Shown here: piece by piece, positions 35,634-45,249 of the stretch
Layout: each line of letters begins with the position of its first letter
Numbering within the stretch: position 1 is the first letter of the stretch
Program-made: the position numbers and the translations under genes
Notes under the pieces: generated by a model
Database searches by the model: none
What the model was told of the DNA's origin: nothing
The model's input: the letters and a program-made list of their open reading frames with translations, nothing else
Source of the DNA: Halotalea alkalilenta DSM 17697
GTDB lineage: Bacteria; Pseudomonadota; Gammaproteobacteria; Pseudomonadales; Halomonadaceae
Direction: 5' to 3'
Assembly (NCBI RefSeq): GCF_000621205.1
Contig: NZ_JHYY01000030.1
Span: 1-64,000, forward strand
Length of the DNA stretch: 64,000 bases

Positions 35634-37103
35634 CTATTCTTTGCTGTCGAGCCGCAACGCAGTAAACAGCTGGGCATCACCACGGGCGATGCGCACCGCT
35701 ACGGCGCGGTCACGTGGCAGATCGGCGATGACCTCGCGCAGCTTGTCGACCGAGTCGATCGCTTGGCGATCGATGTCGATGATCACGTCGCCAGGTTGAA
35801 TACCCGCCTGGCCGGCAGCGCCGTCGGGTAAGACCTGCTGGACCAGTACGCCGTGCTCCACTCCAGCTTCTTCAAGCTGCTCAGGGCTCAGTGGCGATAC
35901 CGCGATGCCGATGCCGCTCTGCTGAGCGCTGCCTGAATCGCTCTGCGCGGTCTGCTCGCTATCCGGCCAGTCCCCTACCGTCACCTTCAAGCTCCGCTCA
36001 GAGCCGTCGCGGAGAATGCCGAGCGTCACTTCGCTGCCGGGCGAGGCGCGACCGATCTCGCGCGGCAGTGCCTCGGAGCTCTCCACCTCGCGGCCATTGA
36101 CGCTCAGTACGATGTCTCCGGGACGCAGCCCGCCCTTGGCTGCGGGGCCGCCGCTGGCGAGCTGGGAGATCAGCGCTCCGCGTGGCTCACCGAGCCCGAA
36201 GGAATCGGCGAGATCACGCGACACTGGCTGGATCACCACTCCCAGCCATCCACGGTGGACACGACCGTCCTGCCTGAGCTGGTCGGCGATATCCATCGCT
36301 ACGTTGATCGGGATCGCGAACGATAGCCCCATGAATCCGCCACTGCGGGTGAATATCTGGGAGTTGATCCCGACCACCTGGCCCTGCAGGTTGAACAGCG
36401 GACCGCCGGAGTTGCCCGGGTTGATCGCGACATCGGTCTGGATGAAGGGGACATAGGCATCGGAGGGCAGGGTGCGGTTGATCGCGCTGACGATACCGGC
36501 GGTGACCGAGTGATCGAAGCCGAAGGGCGATCCGATCGCCGCCACCCACTCACCGGTCTGGAGTTCGTCGGAGTTGCCGATCGACAGCACCGGCAGATTG
36601 CTGGCATCGACCTTGATCAACGCGACATCCGTCTTGGGATCGGTACCGATCAGCTTTGCGTCCAGCTCGCGACGATCGTTGAGCCTGACCCTGATGGTGT
36701 CGGCATCCGCGACGACGTGCGCATTGGTGAGGATGTACCCATCATCGCTGATGATGAAGCCCGAACCCAGCGAACGCAGTTCGCTGCGCGGAGTCGCGCC
36801 GCCGCCGGGCGCACCGAACCCCGGTGGCAGCTGGTCACCGAAGAAGCGCCGGAATATCTCGGGAATCTGCTGATCATTCATGCCGCCCCGGGGTGAAGAA
36901 GCCTCCCGGGTGGTCGAGATGTTGACCACCGCGGGCGCGGCCCGTTGGACCAGAGCGGTGAAGTTGGGCAGCTGCTGAGTCGCCGCCGCGGGCGGGGAAG
37001 AGGTCCCGGCATCCTGGGCGAACGCTGGTTGCTGCATGGCGGCTACGGAGGCAAGCGCCACCATCATCAGGGACAGGGACATCCGTCGCTTCACGACCTG
37101 CAT
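35634..37103 (-). CDS. mucD: Periplasmic serine protease Do-like (MucD/DegP)
   Basis: 489 residues. Signal peptide MSLSLMMVALASVAAMQQPA FA, cleaved after AFA. The trypsin-like domain has the triad His in LTNAHVVADA, Asp in DPKTDVALIKVD and Ser in NPGNSGGPLFNLQG. Two PDZ domains follow (about 285-375 and 395-485; GLRPGDIVLSVNGREVESSE and GIQPGDVIIDIDRQAIDSVD). It degrades misfolded envelope proteins and damps the AlgU pathway. Last gene of the algU operon, with a possible own sigmaE promoter upstream and a strong terminator after it. Confidence 0.96.
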   Translation of the reverse strand: MQVVKRRMSLSLMMVALASVAAMQQPAFAQDAGTSSPPAAATQQLPNFTALVQRAAPAVVNISTTREASSPRGGMNDQQIPEIFRRFFGDQLPPGFGAPGGGATPRSELRSLGSGFIISDDGYILTNAHVVADADTIRVRLNDRRELDAKLIGTDPKTDVALIKVDASNLPVLSIGNSDELQTGEWVAAIGSPFGFDHSVTAGIVSAINRTLPSDAYVPFIQTDVAINPGNSGGPLFNLQGQVVGINSQIFTRSGGFMGLSFAIPINVAMDIADQLRQDGRVHRGWLGVVIQPVSRDLADSFGLGEPRGALISQLASGGPAAKGGLRPGDIVLSVNGREVESSEALPREIGRASPGSEVTLGILRDGSERSLKVTVGDWPDSEQTAQSDSGSAQQSGIGIAVSPLSPEQLEEAGVEHGVLVQQVLPDGAAGQAGIQPGDVIIDIDRQAIDSVDKLREVIADLPRDRAVAVRIARGDAQLFTALRLDSKE

Positions 37104-37153
37104 CTTGGTTACTCCTGCTGTTTTTCGACTTGTTGACCGATACCGGCCCCAAC

Positions 37154-37176
37154 AACCTTAAAATATTTTTAAGGTT
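37154..37176. repeat. AT-rich palindrome in the mucD leader
   Basis: AACCTT...AAGGTT around a poly-A/T centre (23 bases), inside the predicted mucD 5' leader, just downstream of the sigmaE-like promoter. It could be an operator or an RNA hairpin; I see no further clue. Confidence 0.4.
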
Positions 37177-37186
37177 ATCTGACCAC

Positions 37187-37213
37187 ATTGACTGCCAACG
37201 ATGGGCGAGGTTC
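37187..37213 (-). promoter_or_regulatory. SigmaE (AlgU)-type promoter for mucD
   Basis: On the minus strand GAACCT (37213-37208), 16 bases, then TCAAT (37191-37187), close to the sigmaE consensus GAACTT-N16-TCNAA. It lies right after the mucB stop codon. It would give mucD stress induction independent of the operon promoter. Confidence 0.55.
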
Positions 37214-37215
37214 AT

Positions 37216-38241
37216 TCACGGTGGAAAATTCGATCGCCCTCCCTGCACTGGACGCCCATCATCCGCCTGCGCAGGCACCACCCCTTCGGCGACCTGCGCC
37301 AGCACCGGATCGGGCACCTCGCCCACCACCACCACCTGATAGCCACTGCCTTTCACCCCCAAATGGCGCACCATCGCCTTGGAAGCGCCAAGCGCGTGCA
37401 GGCCCGCCGGCAGCGCCGCCGACTCGAGCCAGGGGCCGACGAAGACGCTGAGACTCGAAAGCCCATCACCATAAAGCCTCGACTCCATTCGTTCCCCAGC
37501 GAGTTCCACCGCGGCTTGACCGCGGGCGATGAACCCCGCGGGCAGCCAGGACACGCCCGCATCACCGTCGATAGGCATCGCCGAGTTCACCGCCAGCCGG
37601 CCATCGAATCCCTCGAGCTGCTCGAGGCGCACCACCTGAAGGGTCTCCACCACTCGCCCGGCGAGATCAATGGTCAATCGCTTGAGCGGTAGGCCGCTGT
37701 GCGAGTCGAGCCAGAAGCGTTGCGCGTATCTGAGCTCATCCATCGGCACCGCATCGATCACGACGACCGGACGATCAGCGATTCTAGCGCGTCCGATGAA
37801 CTCGAAGCGGTAGTGTTCGGCGAGCGCCGCCGCCGATACGTCCGGAGCCGACAATTGAAGGATACTAGGAAGCCCGCCTTCCAACCGGCGCAGACCAGGC
37901 CGCATCTCGCCATCGAGCGCCTTGACCGCCGCACGCTCGCCCTCCTCGTCCACCCCATGCTCGAGCTCGAAGGCCTTCATCCCGGCCGCGCTCGCGCGCA
38001 CTACCAGCATGCGGTAATTGAAGCAGCGAACTGCGAGCAGGGTACGGGCGAACGACTCCTGTCCAGAGCGCCGATCCAGATAGGCATCCTTCAGGCTCGA
38101 GCAGTCGAGGAAGACTTGGCCGGACGGCGAGCGAACTTGCACGTCGCCGCGCGCCTGGAAGGGAAAGGAGAACAGGAGGAAAAAGAAAGTGCCGGCAACC
38201 AGGGCGCCGCAACGGGCGCCCGATATACGACCCGCCATCAT
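37216..38241 (-). CDS. mucB: Sigma-E regulatory protein MucB/RseB
   Basis: 341 residues from the ATG at 38241, which overlaps the mucA stop codon as TGATG. A hydrophobic signal peptide (ALVAGTFFFLLFSFPFQARG) sends it to the periplasm. The MucB/RseB two-domain body follows, with the LolA-like N-terminal domain (QRFWLDSHSGLPLKRLTIDL) and C-terminal domain (PAGFIARGQ...GLSSLSVFVGPW). It shields MucA from proteolysis and senses mislocalised lipoproteins or LPS. The ending QGGRSNFPP is unremarkable. Confidence 0.92.
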   Translation of the reverse strand: MMAGRISGARCGALVAGTFFFLLFSFPFQARGDVQVRSPSGQVFLDCSSLKDAYLDRRSGQESFARTLLAVRCFNYRMLVVRASAAGMKAFELEHGVDEEGERAAVKALDGEMRPGLRRLEGGLPSILQLSAPDVSAAALAEHYRFEFIGRARIADRPVVVIDAVPMDELRYAQRFWLDSHSGLPLKRLTIDLAGRVVETLQVVRLEQLEGFDGRLAVNSAMPIDGDAGVSWLPAGFIARGQAAVELAGERMESRLYGDGLSSLSVFVGPWLESAALPAGLHALGASKAMVRHLGVKGSGYQVVVVGEVPDPVLAQVAEGVVPAQADDGRPVQGGRSNFPP

Positions 38242-38939
38242 CAGGGAGCGCTCGACATACCCTCGACGGGCCCGAGGAACCGGGCGGAGGGAGACCATTG
38301 GCCCTGCGGCTGGAAATCAGCCTGCTGGGCGTGCTGATCGAAGAAGCCTTGGAGCAGGCGAGCCTGCTGCTGGGTATCGATGCCCTGTTCTTCTCCGTCG
38401 AAGACAGGGAACAGTCCACCACTGCGCGCGCCAACCGGCACTACCCCGTCACGCGGCTGGAAGCCGGCGAAGCCGACCGGCGTGGCGCCACCCTGGAGCT
38501 GGCCCGCGCCCGGAAAACCGCCGAACCCAGAGGCGTTCTGCGCATTTTCCTCATTGGAGGCGAAGCTCGGAGTATCGGCAGGAGCCTGGCCGACACCCCG
38601 GTAGACCTGCACCCCGGTGATCACCATCAGGCTCACCGCAGCGGCCACCGCAGCGCCGCCCATGAAGGAGAACGGCCCGGAGCCGTGGCGTCGCACGCCT
38701 TCCTCGCGTCCGGCGGGGGGCTGCTGGGCGTCGATCCGTGCGCGAATGGCGGCGGAGAGATCGACGGTGACGTCGATATCGCGTTCGCGCCGCATCACGC
38801 TGCGCGCAACGTGGTAGCGCCGCCATGCGTCACCCTCTTCGGGAGTCTTGGCGAGTGCCCGGAGAACGCGTCTGAGTTCGAGTTCGTCGCCTTCGCCGTC
38901 CATCACGGCGGAGAGAGACTCTCTGACCTTTTGATTCAT
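38241..38939 (-). CDS. mucA: Anti-sigma-E factor MucA/RseA
   Basis: 232 residues from the ATG at 38939, chosen because GAGGA lies seven to eight bases upstream and the RseA N-terminal domain begins MNQKVRESLSAVMDGEGDEL. The cytoplasmic domain (about 1-75, with WRRYHVARSVMR) binds AlgU; a single membrane helix (about 91-112) precedes a Gln/Gly-rich periplasmic tail that MucB would bind. It holds AlgU inactive until regulated proteolysis. Translationally coupled to mucB. Confidence 0.92.
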   Translation of the reverse strand: MNQKVRESLSAVMDGEGDELELRRVLRALAKTPEEGDAWRRYHVARSVMRRERDIDVTVDLSAAIRARIDAQQPPAGREEGVRRHGSGPFSFMGGAAVAAAVSLMVITGVQVYRGVGQAPADTPSFASNEENAQNASGFGGFPGAGQLQGGATPVGFAGFQPRDGVVPVGARSGGLFPVFDGEEQGIDTQQQARLLQGFFDQHAQQADFQPQGQWSPSARFLGPVEGMSSAP

Positions 38940-39032
38940 TGCCACATCCTCATACTCGATGCTTTCACGGGTCCACGGTCTGCACAACTAGACATCGAAG
39001 ACGGAGAAAAGTTTAGTTACATGCATTGATCA

Positions 39033-39653
39033 TCAGTCGAATTCACGCGCGGCGGTCTGGTTCCCACGGCTGAAATCCGGCTCGAGCATGTCCCGGATCC
39101 GATGGTCGATCGCCTCGCGAGCGCGGAATATCCGCGAACGCACGGTACCTACCGGGCACTGCATCACGTTGGCGATATCCTCGTAGGCGAGCCCATCGAG
39201 CTCGCGCAGGGTAATGGCGGTGCGCAGGTCCTCCGGCAGGTTCTCGATCGCCTCGAACACCGCCGCCTCGAGCTGGTCGCGGGCGATCGCAGCCTCCGGG
39301 GTCTCGATGTCGGCGAGCCGGCCGCTCACGTCGAGCACCTCGGCGTCGCTGATGTCCAGGTCGCTGCCCGGCGGGCGCCTGCCCCGGGCCACCAGATGGT
39401 TCTTCGCCGTATTGATCGCGATCCGGTACATCCAGGTATAGAAGGCGCTTTCGTTGCGGAACTTGTCCAACGCCCGGTAAGCCTTGATGAAGGCTTCCTG
39501 CGCGACGTCGTACACCTCGGCCTGATCGTGCACGTAGCGCCCGATCAGCCCGATGATCTTGTGCTGGTACTTCTTGACCAGCAGGTCGAACGCCCGGCTG
39601 TCTCCCGCCTGGGCCCGCTCGACCAGCTGCTGGTCGGTCACCTTGGTCGTCAT
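39033..39653 (-). CDS. algU: Envelope-stress sigma factor AlgU/RpoE (sigmaE)
   Basis: 206 residues, ECF sigma factor. Region 2 is VKKYQHKIIGLIGRYVHDQA EVYDVAQEAFIKAYRALDKF with the FRNESAFYTWMYRIAINTAK segment; region 4 is LRELDGLAYEDIANVMQCPV GTVRSRIFRAR. It is about 13 residues longer than typical RpoE at the C-terminus (SRGNQTAAREFD). First gene of the algU-mucA-mucB-mucD operon. Directs transcription of envelope-stress genes and, in some relatives, exopolysaccharide genes. Confidence 0.96.
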   Translation of the reverse strand: MTTKVTDQQLVERAQAGDSRAFDLLVKKYQHKIIGLIGRYVHDQAEVYDVAQEAFIKAYRALDKFRNESAFYTWMYRIAINTAKNHLVARGRRPPGSDLDISDAEVLDVSGRLADIETPEAAIARDQLEAAVFEAIENLPEDLRTAITLRELDGLAYEDIANVMQCPVGTVRSRIFRAREAIDHRIRDMLEPDFSRGNQTAAREFD

Positions 39654-39730
39654 CGACGTATCCCCTTGAATGCTACCGCCGGAGCCATACCCATGAGGCC
39701 TGCGCGATCATCGCGCTGGTGCCGTGCAGG

Positions 39731-39756
39731 CTCGAATGACAGGCCCTTTGAAGTTC
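39731..39756 (-). promoter_or_regulatory. Candidate autoregulatory sigmaE promoter of algU
   Basis: Minus-strand GAACTT (39756-39751), an exact sigmaE -35, followed after 15 bases by TCGAG (39735-39731). The spacer is one base short of the usual 16 and the -10 is imperfect. The position, 78 bases before the algU start, fits autoactivation known for this family. Confidence 0.5.
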
Positions 39757-40008
39757 ACGGCACGACCCGGCTCCGGGTCGAAAAAAAGATGAAAATGACG
39801 AAACGCTACCCTTGTTCCTAGCTTATACCAATGGACCCAACTCAGCCCGACCGTTGGACCCCGGAGTGATCGTTGAGTTCCATGCTAAGATATCGCTCCG
39901 ATGAATTCGCCCCAGCCGCTCCTTCTGCCGCTGTTTTTCGTCGCTACCTTAAGCTTCGAGCGTCGAGCCAATCCATGACCGACGCCTCATCCCGTCGACA
40001 GGTCGAAC
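39757..40008. other. Divergent region between algU and the DAHP synthase gene
   Basis: 252 bases upstream of aroF beyond the algU promoter. I find no gene, no tRNA, and no promoter I trust for aroF. A short frame from the ATG at 39975 overlaps the aroF start but has no sign of being a leader peptide. Confidence 0.35.
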
Positions 40009-41085
40009 ATGTCAGAACAGCAAGTCAACAACCTCAACGTCCTCGCTCAGGACGTGTTGATCACTCCCGAAGCGCTCAAGCAGTCGCTGCCTCTTGGAGA
40101 GCGCGCCGAGCGCACGGTGATAGAGAGCCGTCGTACCATCCAGCGGATCCTCGATCGCGAGGACCCACGCCTTTTGGTCGTGGTCGGTCCATGCTCGATC
40201 CATGACGTAGAGGCGGCGCGCGAGTATGCCATGCGCCTGCGCGAGCTCTCCTCCCGCGTCGGTGACGAGCTCTTTCTGGTGATGCGCGCCTATTTCGAGA
40301 AACCGCGCACCACCGTGGGCTGGAAAGGCCTGATCAACGATCCCTACATGGACGACAGCTTCGCCATCCAGGACGGCCTCACCATCGCCCGCCGCCTGCT
40401 GGTGGAGCTCTCCGAGCTCGGCGTACCGCTGGCCACCGAGGCGCTCGACCCAATCTCGCCGCAGTACCTGCAGGACTGCATCAGCTGGTCGGCGATCGGC
40501 GCGCGCACCACCGAATCGCAGACCCATCGCGAGATGGCCTCCGGGCTCTCCGGACCGGTCGGGTTCAAGAACGGTACCGATGGCAGCCTCGACGTCGCGG
40601 TCAATGCGCTCAAGTCGGTGGCCCACTCGCACAGCTTCCTCGGCATCGATCAGCGCGGCCAGGTCGCGGTGATCACCACCCGCGGCAACGCCTATGGCCA
40701 TGCCGTGCTGCGCGGCGGCAACGGCAAGCCCAACTACGATAGCGTCAGCGTCTCGCTGGCCGAGCGTGAACTGGAAAGCGCGGGCCTCAAGCCCAACCTG
40801 ATGATCGACTGCTCGCACGCCAATTCGAACAAGGATCCGGAACTGCAGCCGCTGGTGATCGAGAACGTCGCCCAGCAGATCCTCGAGGGCAACCGCTCGA
40901 TCATCGGCCTGATGATCGAATCGAACCTCCACTGGGGGGCGCAGAAGATTCCGGCCGACCGCAGCCAGCTCGCCTACGGCGTATCGGTCACCGACGCCTG
41001 CATCGATTGGGCGACCACCGAGGAGCGTCTCACCGAGCTCGCCGACCGACTGCGCGAGCCGCTCAAGCGCCGCATCGCAGGCTGA
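40009..41085 (+). CDS. aroF: 3-deoxy-7-phosphoheptulonate (DAHP) synthase, class I AroF/G/H type
   Basis: 358 residues, first enzyme of the shikimate pathway: condenses phosphoenolpyruvate and erythrose 4-phosphate. Motifs are VVVGPCSIHD, MRAYFEKPRTTVGWKGLIND P, ALDPISPQYLQD, GFKNGTDGS, the metal site LMIDCSHANSNKDPE and ESNLHWGAQKIP. Which aromatic amino acid inhibits it (Phe, Tyr or Trp) cannot be judged, so the symbol is only a family label. Single gene, convergent with dinG. Confidence 0.93.
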   Translation: MSEQQVNNLNVLAQDVLITPEALKQSLPLGERAERTVIESRRTIQRILDREDPRLLVVVGPCSIHDVEAAREYAMRLRELSSRVGDELFLVMRAYFEKPRTTVGWKGLINDPYMDDSFAIQDGLTIARRLLVELSELGVPLATEALDPISPQYLQDCISWSAIGARTTESQTHREMASGLSGPVGFKNGTDGSLDVAVNALKSVAHSHSFLGIDQRGQVAVITTRGNAYGHAVLRGGNGKPNYDSVSVSLAERELESAGLKPNLMIDCSHANSNKDPELQPLVIENVAQQILEGNRSIIGLMIESNLHWGAQKIPADRSQLAYGVSVTDACIDWATTEERLTELADRLREPLKRRIAG

Positions 41086-41097
41086 GCGAAAGCGCTG

Positions 41098-41124
41098 GCC
41101 CCCGGCCCCATGCCTGCCGGGGGC
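41098..41124. terminator. Bidirectional hairpin between aroF and dinG
   Basis: Nine-bp stem GCCCCCGGC / GCCGGGGGC with a nine-base loop, between two convergent stop codons. No T-run on either side. Confidence 0.55.
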
Positions 41125-43293
41125 TCAGCCCTGCTCGATACCATCTATTTCGCGCCTGAACGGCGGCAGCGAGTCGAGCAACGACTTGCCATAGCGCTTG
41201 GTCAGCACCCGGCGGTCGAGCAGCGTGATCCTCCCACTGTCGACTTCCTTGCGAATCAGCCGACCGCAAGCCTGCACCAGCTTCACCGAGGCATCCGGTA
41301 CGGTGATCCGCATGAAGGCATTGCCACCCCGGCTTTCGATCCACTCGGCGAGCGTCGCGCCTACCGGATCGTCGGGTACCGCGAACGGCAACCGGGTGAT
41401 CACCACGTGGGTGAGATAGTCACCCGGCAGGTCGATGCCTTCGGCGAAGCTGGCAAGCCCGAAGATGATGCTGCCCTTGCCTTCATCGATCCGCCTGCGG
41501 TGGCGTTCGAGCAGCTCGCGCCGCGGGATCTGGTCCTGGACCAGGATCGACCTGGCACGCTCGCGACTCTCCTCGGCGTCGAACAGCGCCTGCTCCACCG
41601 CGCGCAGCTGGCGACGCGAAGAGAACAGCACCAGCACCGCGCCCCGCTCCTCCAGCCCGGCGACGAAGTCGATGATCGAGCGCTCGTGCCGCTCGCGACT
41701 GGCGGGGTCGACCGCCTCGCGCGGCACCGAAAGCACCGCGCGGGAATAGTCGAACGGGCTCGGCAGGCGCTGGTAGCGATAGCGGTTGGCAAGCCCCGCG
41801 CGCTCCTGGGTACGTTCGAAACCGCCCAGTGCGGTCAGGGTCGCCGAAGTCAGCACCGCACCGAAGCAGCGCCCCCATAGATGCTGGGCGAGGGTCTGGG
41901 CGGCACTGACCGGCGAGGCGGCATAGACCAGCTCTTCTCCCGCACCTTCGCGCGGCACTTCGAACTGAAGCCAGCGGGCCTGCGGCGGCTGGTCGGGTTC
42001 GACGTCGGTCACCGCGAACGCTTGCCACAGCGCATGCGCCTCGAGCGCACGCCCGTGCAAAAGCGCAATCAGCGGCAGCCACTGTTCCGCCTGCTCGCGA
42101 GCGAGCCCGGTCGATTTGTCCGGGTCGAGGCTCTCGCGCAGGATATCGAGAATTCCCTCCAGCGCCCGTGCCAGCGAGGCGAACGGCAGCACCAAGGCAC
42201 CCGCCAGTTCGCGCAGCGCATCCGGCACCCGGCCCATCTCGAAACGGTGCTGACGCCGAACGCCGTCGTGCACTTCCTGCGCAGGCAACGCCGCCTCGAG
42301 ACTACGCCCCAATCGCATCGCCTCGTCGAGACGGGGCTCGATCGCGTTCAGCGCCTCGGGCAGCGTGGCGAGCAGGCGTTTGATCACCGGCTGCACCGCA
42401 AGCGCGGTGGTCAGGTCGGTCAGCGATTTCTTCAGCAGATTCAGCCAGCGCCCTGCCGCATGCAGCGGCAAGCGCTGGTGGAAGTGATCGAGTGCTTTGT
42501 CCGGCAGGTGGTGCGCCTCGTCGAAGACGTAGAAGCACTCCTTCGGCGCCGGCAGCACCATACCGCCACCGAGGGCGAGATCGGCGAGCACCAGGTCATG
42601 GTTGGAGACGATCACATCGGCTTCCTCGACGCGCTTGCGAGCGCGGAAGAAAGCGCAGGCGGCGAAGTGGCCACAGCGACGATTGGTGCACTGGCGGTGA
42701 TCGATGGTCAGCTGGCGCCAATAGCGATCCTCGATCGCCTCCGGCCAGCTGTCGCGGTCACCCTCCCAGCGGCCGTTGGCATAAGCACCGGCCAGCTCGG
42801 TGGCCAGCTCAACGAGGCGCTCGTCACCGCTGGCCAGCTGGCGCTCGAACAGCGAAAGCGTGGGGTTGGCCTCGGCGCCGTCGAGCACTTGCTCGAGCCG
42901 GCTGAGACACAGGTAGCGCCCGCGCCCCTTGGCCAGGGCGAAATCGAATGCAATCCCGCTGTGCGCCTTGAGCGCGGGCAGGTCCTGGTGAAGCACCTGC
43001 TCCTGCAGCGCGACGGTGGCGGTGGAGATCACCAGCCGCTTGCCGCGCGCCTTGGCGATCGGCAGCGCGGCGAGCAGGTAGGCCAGCGTCTTGCCGGTAC
43101 CAGTGCCGGCCTCGAGCACGCAGATGTGCTGGTTGCCGACCCGGCCTCCCTGCTCGTCGCGCTCGATCCCGCCTAGCGTGCGCGCGATCTCGGCGATCAT
43201 CAGCTTCTGACCGTAGCGGGGCTTGAGCGCAAGCGCCTCGAGCACCCGCCGATAGGCCTCCTGGATCTCTTGCTTGAGCGCCGGTTCGAGCAT
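41125..43293 (-). CDS. dinG: ATP-dependent DNA helicase DinG
   Basis: 722 residues from the ATG at 43293 (MLEPALKQEIQEAYR), which fits DinG N-termini; a GTG at 43329 would add 12 residues, and neither has a good ribosome-binding site. XPD-like superfamily 2 helicase: Walker A EAGTGTGKTLAYL, DEAH box VFDEAHHL, and motif VI QACGRLIRKEVDSGRITLLD. The four iron-sulfur Cys are in RYLCLSRL and HRQCTNRRCGHFAACAFF. Unwinds 5'-3' DNA and R-loops, linked to DNA damage response. Followed by a hairpin. Confidence 0.93.
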   Translation of the reverse strand: MLEPALKQEIQEAYRRVLEALALKPRYGQKLMIAEIARTLGGIERDEQGGRVGNQHICVLEAGTGTGKTLAYLLAALPIAKARGKRLVISTATVALQEQVLHQDLPALKAHSGIAFDFALAKGRGRYLCLSRLEQVLDGAEANPTLSLFERQLASGDERLVELATELAGAYANGRWEGDRDSWPEAIEDRYWRQLTIDHRQCTNRRCGHFAACAFFRARKRVEEADVIVSNHDLVLADLALGGGMVLPAPKECFYVFDEAHHLPDKALDHFHQRLPLHAAGRWLNLLKKSLTDLTTALAVQPVIKRLLATLPEALNAIEPRLDEAMRLGRSLEAALPAQEVHDGVRRQHRFEMGRVPDALRELAGALVLPFASLARALEGILDILRESLDPDKSTGLAREQAEQWLPLIALLHGRALEAHALWQAFAVTDVEPDQPPQARWLQFEVPREGAGEELVYAASPVSAAQTLAQHLWGRCFGAVLTSATLTALGGFERTQERAGLANRYRYQRLPSPFDYSRAVLSVPREAVDPASRERHERSIIDFVAGLEERGAVLVLFSSRRQLRAVEQALFDAEESRERARSILVQDQIPRRELLERHRRRIDEGKGSIIFGLASFAEGIDLPGDYLTHVVITRLPFAVPDDPVGATLAEWIESRGGNAFMRITVPDASVKLVQACGRLIRKEVDSGRITLLDRRVLTKRYGKSLLDSLPPFRREIDGIEQG

Positions 43294-43362
43294 CGATTCA
43301 GGCACTCGCCACGCAGCCGGGCACGGCACGGTCGGTTACCGAATGGCACACGGCCTGCATGC

Positions 43363-44748
43363 TCAGAGCAGCCCCTCGGGCGGATGCTCGCAAGGCAGTT
43401 TGTCCTTGATGAACGACTCGATCTCCGGCAGCGCGAAGGCATCCTCCTCGCCGACGAAGCTGATCGAAGTGCCCTTCGCGCCGGCACGCCCGGTGCGGCC
43501 GATGCGATGGACGTAGTCCTCGGGATCCTCGGGCAAGGTGTAGTTGATCACATGGGAGACATCGGAGATGTGGATGCCGCGTCCGGCGACATCGGTCGCC
43601 ACCAGCACCGCCACCTTGCCCTCGCGGAACTCCTCGAGGGTGCGAATGCGCTGCTTCTGCGGCACGTCGCCCGAGAGCATGGCCACGTTGATGCCGGCCT
43701 TGCGCAGCGTCTCGTCGAGCTCACGGACGACGTACTTCTGGTTGGCGAACACCATCACCCGGTCGAGCTCGTCCTGCTTGAGCAAGTTGGTCAGGAGCCT
43801 CACCTTGTCGCGGTCGCTGACCATGTAGACCCGCTGCTCGACGTTGGTCGCGGTCTGGCTCTCGGCCGCTATCTCGACGTAGGCGGCATCGAAGGTCCAT
43901 TGGCTGGCCAGGTTGAGGATGTCCTGGGTGAAGGTCGCCGAGAACAGGAAGGTCTGGCGCTCCTCCTTCTTCGGCGTCGAGCGGATGATCCGCTTGACGT
44001 CGGGAATGAAGCCCATCGACAGCATCCGGTCGGCCTCATCGAGCACCAGCACCTCGACCTGGGAAAGATCGACGTCGCGCTTCTGGTGGAAGTCGAGCAG
44101 CCGTCCGGGGGTGGCGATCAGCACGTCGAGGGTCTTCTTCAACTGCTGCTGCTGCTTCTGGTACTCCATGCCGCCGACCGCACTGACCACTTCAAGGTCG
44201 GTGTAGCGGGCGAGCTGGCGAGCATCCTTCTCGATCTGCAGCGCCAGCTCCCGGGTCGGGGCGACGATCAGCGCGCGCGGCGCGCCGGGCTTCTGACCGT
44301 CCGGGCGCTCTTCTTCGAGGAAATAGGTGAAGATCGAGATCAGAAACGCCGCGGTCTTGCCGGTACCGGTCTGCGCCTTGCCGACCACGTCGCCACCGAG
44401 CAGCGTGTGCTTGAGCGCTTCCCCCTGGATCGGGGTGCAGTACTGGAAGCTTAGATCGTTGATCGCCCGCATCAGCGGGGTGGGCAGATCGAAATCCTGG
44501 AATCGCCATTGCCCGGCCCGCGGCGGGACCGAGGCAAGCACAGCGGGAGCTGCGCTCGCTGACGGTGTCGGCGGCGCGGCCTGCGTGGCCGGCGTCTCGC
44601 TAGCCTGCGCATCGGCAGCTCGCGGTGCCCGCTCGCGCTGCTGGCGACGGGCTTCTCCCGCTGCGTTCTGGCGGGGCTTGCGACGGCGGCGCTTGGGCTT
44701 GTGATTTTCGCTCTGGGTCGGCGGTGAGGTCTTTTCCGACTCGCTCAT
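43363..44748 (-). CDS. rhlB: DEAD-box ATP-dependent RNA helicase RhlB
   Basis: 461 residues from the ATG at 44748 ([20 protein letters not shown]); the frame stays open far upstream, but only because it is the antisense of xthA. An Ala/Arg-rich, probably disordered N-terminal extension of about 85 residues ([19 protein letters not shown]) precedes the core. Motifs are Q (QYCTPIQ), [23 protein letters not shown], and [12 protein letters not shown]. RhlB-type helicases work in RNA turnover; the long extension is also known in pseudomonad RhlB. Single gene. Confidence 0.88.
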   Translation of the reverse strand: MSESEKTSPPTQSENHKPKRRRRKPRQNAAGEARRQQRERAPRAADAQASETPATQAAPPTPSASAAPAVLASVPPRAGQWRFQDFDLPTPLMRAINDLSFQYCTPIQGEALKHTLLGGDVVGKAQTGTGKTAAFLISIFTYFLEEERPDGQKPGAPRALIVAPTRELALQIEKDARQLARYTDLEVVSAVGGMEYQKQQQQLKKTLDVLIATPGRLLDFHQKRDVDLSQVEVLVLDEADRMLSMGFIPDVKRIIRSTPKKEERQTFLFSATFTQDILNLASQWTFDAAYVEIAAESQTATNVEQRVYMVSDRDKVRLLTNLLKQDELDRVMVFANQKYVVRELDETLRKAGINVAMLSGDVPQKQRIRTLEEFREGKVAVLVATDVAGRGIHISDVSHVINYTLPEDPEDYVHRIGRTGRAGAKGTSISFVGEEDAFALPEIESFIKDKLPCEHPPEGLL

Positions 44749-45006
44749 GGCATCTCGATCGGTTGATTGACAAAGGGCGGTCCACCTCCTCGGTCGGGAA
44801 GTGGAGACGCGAACTCCCGCGGCACAGCGGGCAACGGGATGCGTGTCGCTCACACGCAGGGCGCTCAGTGTACCAGAGCCCACCCTGAGCGCACGATGTC
44901 GACCAATGCGACAGCGCATGCGCTGAATTGGTAGAATCCCATCGACCAACGCACAGCAGTCGACGCCAAGGGCGTCTGTCGACCACCGGCCAGCGAGAGA
45001 GCTTGG

Positions 45007-45249
45007 ATGACCCGCAGGAAAAAGACCCGTTCGATCGCCGATCGCGTAACGATCCGCACCGGACGCCGCAAGGACTACAAGAAGTGGCGTCACGAGAACC
45101 CCGACCAGGTCGTGTCCTCGCGTCGCTACCTGCAGAAGAAGCGCGACCAGCGCAAGCTCCAGGCGGCACGCAAGCTCGAGCGCCAAAAGGACGCACCGAC
45201 GCTCGACGTTCACGGTGCGCCACCCAGCGACGAGGGGGACGGTCGCTGA
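45007..45249 (+). CDS. Small very basic protein coupled to xthA
   Basis: 80 residues, [20 protein letters not shown] then mostly Lys, Arg and Gln ([20 protein letters not shown]), ending in an acidic tail. I do not recognise the family. The gene is real rather than a shadow: it has a GAGAG upstream, and its stop codon directly abuts the xthA start with no gap. The composition suggests RNA, ribosome or DNA binding, possibly a partner of the following nuclease; that is inference. Confidence 0.65.
   Translation: MTRRKKTRSIADRVTIRTGRRKDYKKWRHENPDQVVSSRRYLQKKRDQRKLQAARKLERQKDAPTLDVHGAPPSDEGDGR

Noticed and set aside
39873-40205. Frame of 110 codons before and over the DAHP synthase start, considered as a leader or attenuator
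   Set aside because: No run of aromatic codons, no terminator/antiterminator pair, and it reads out of frame into aroF.
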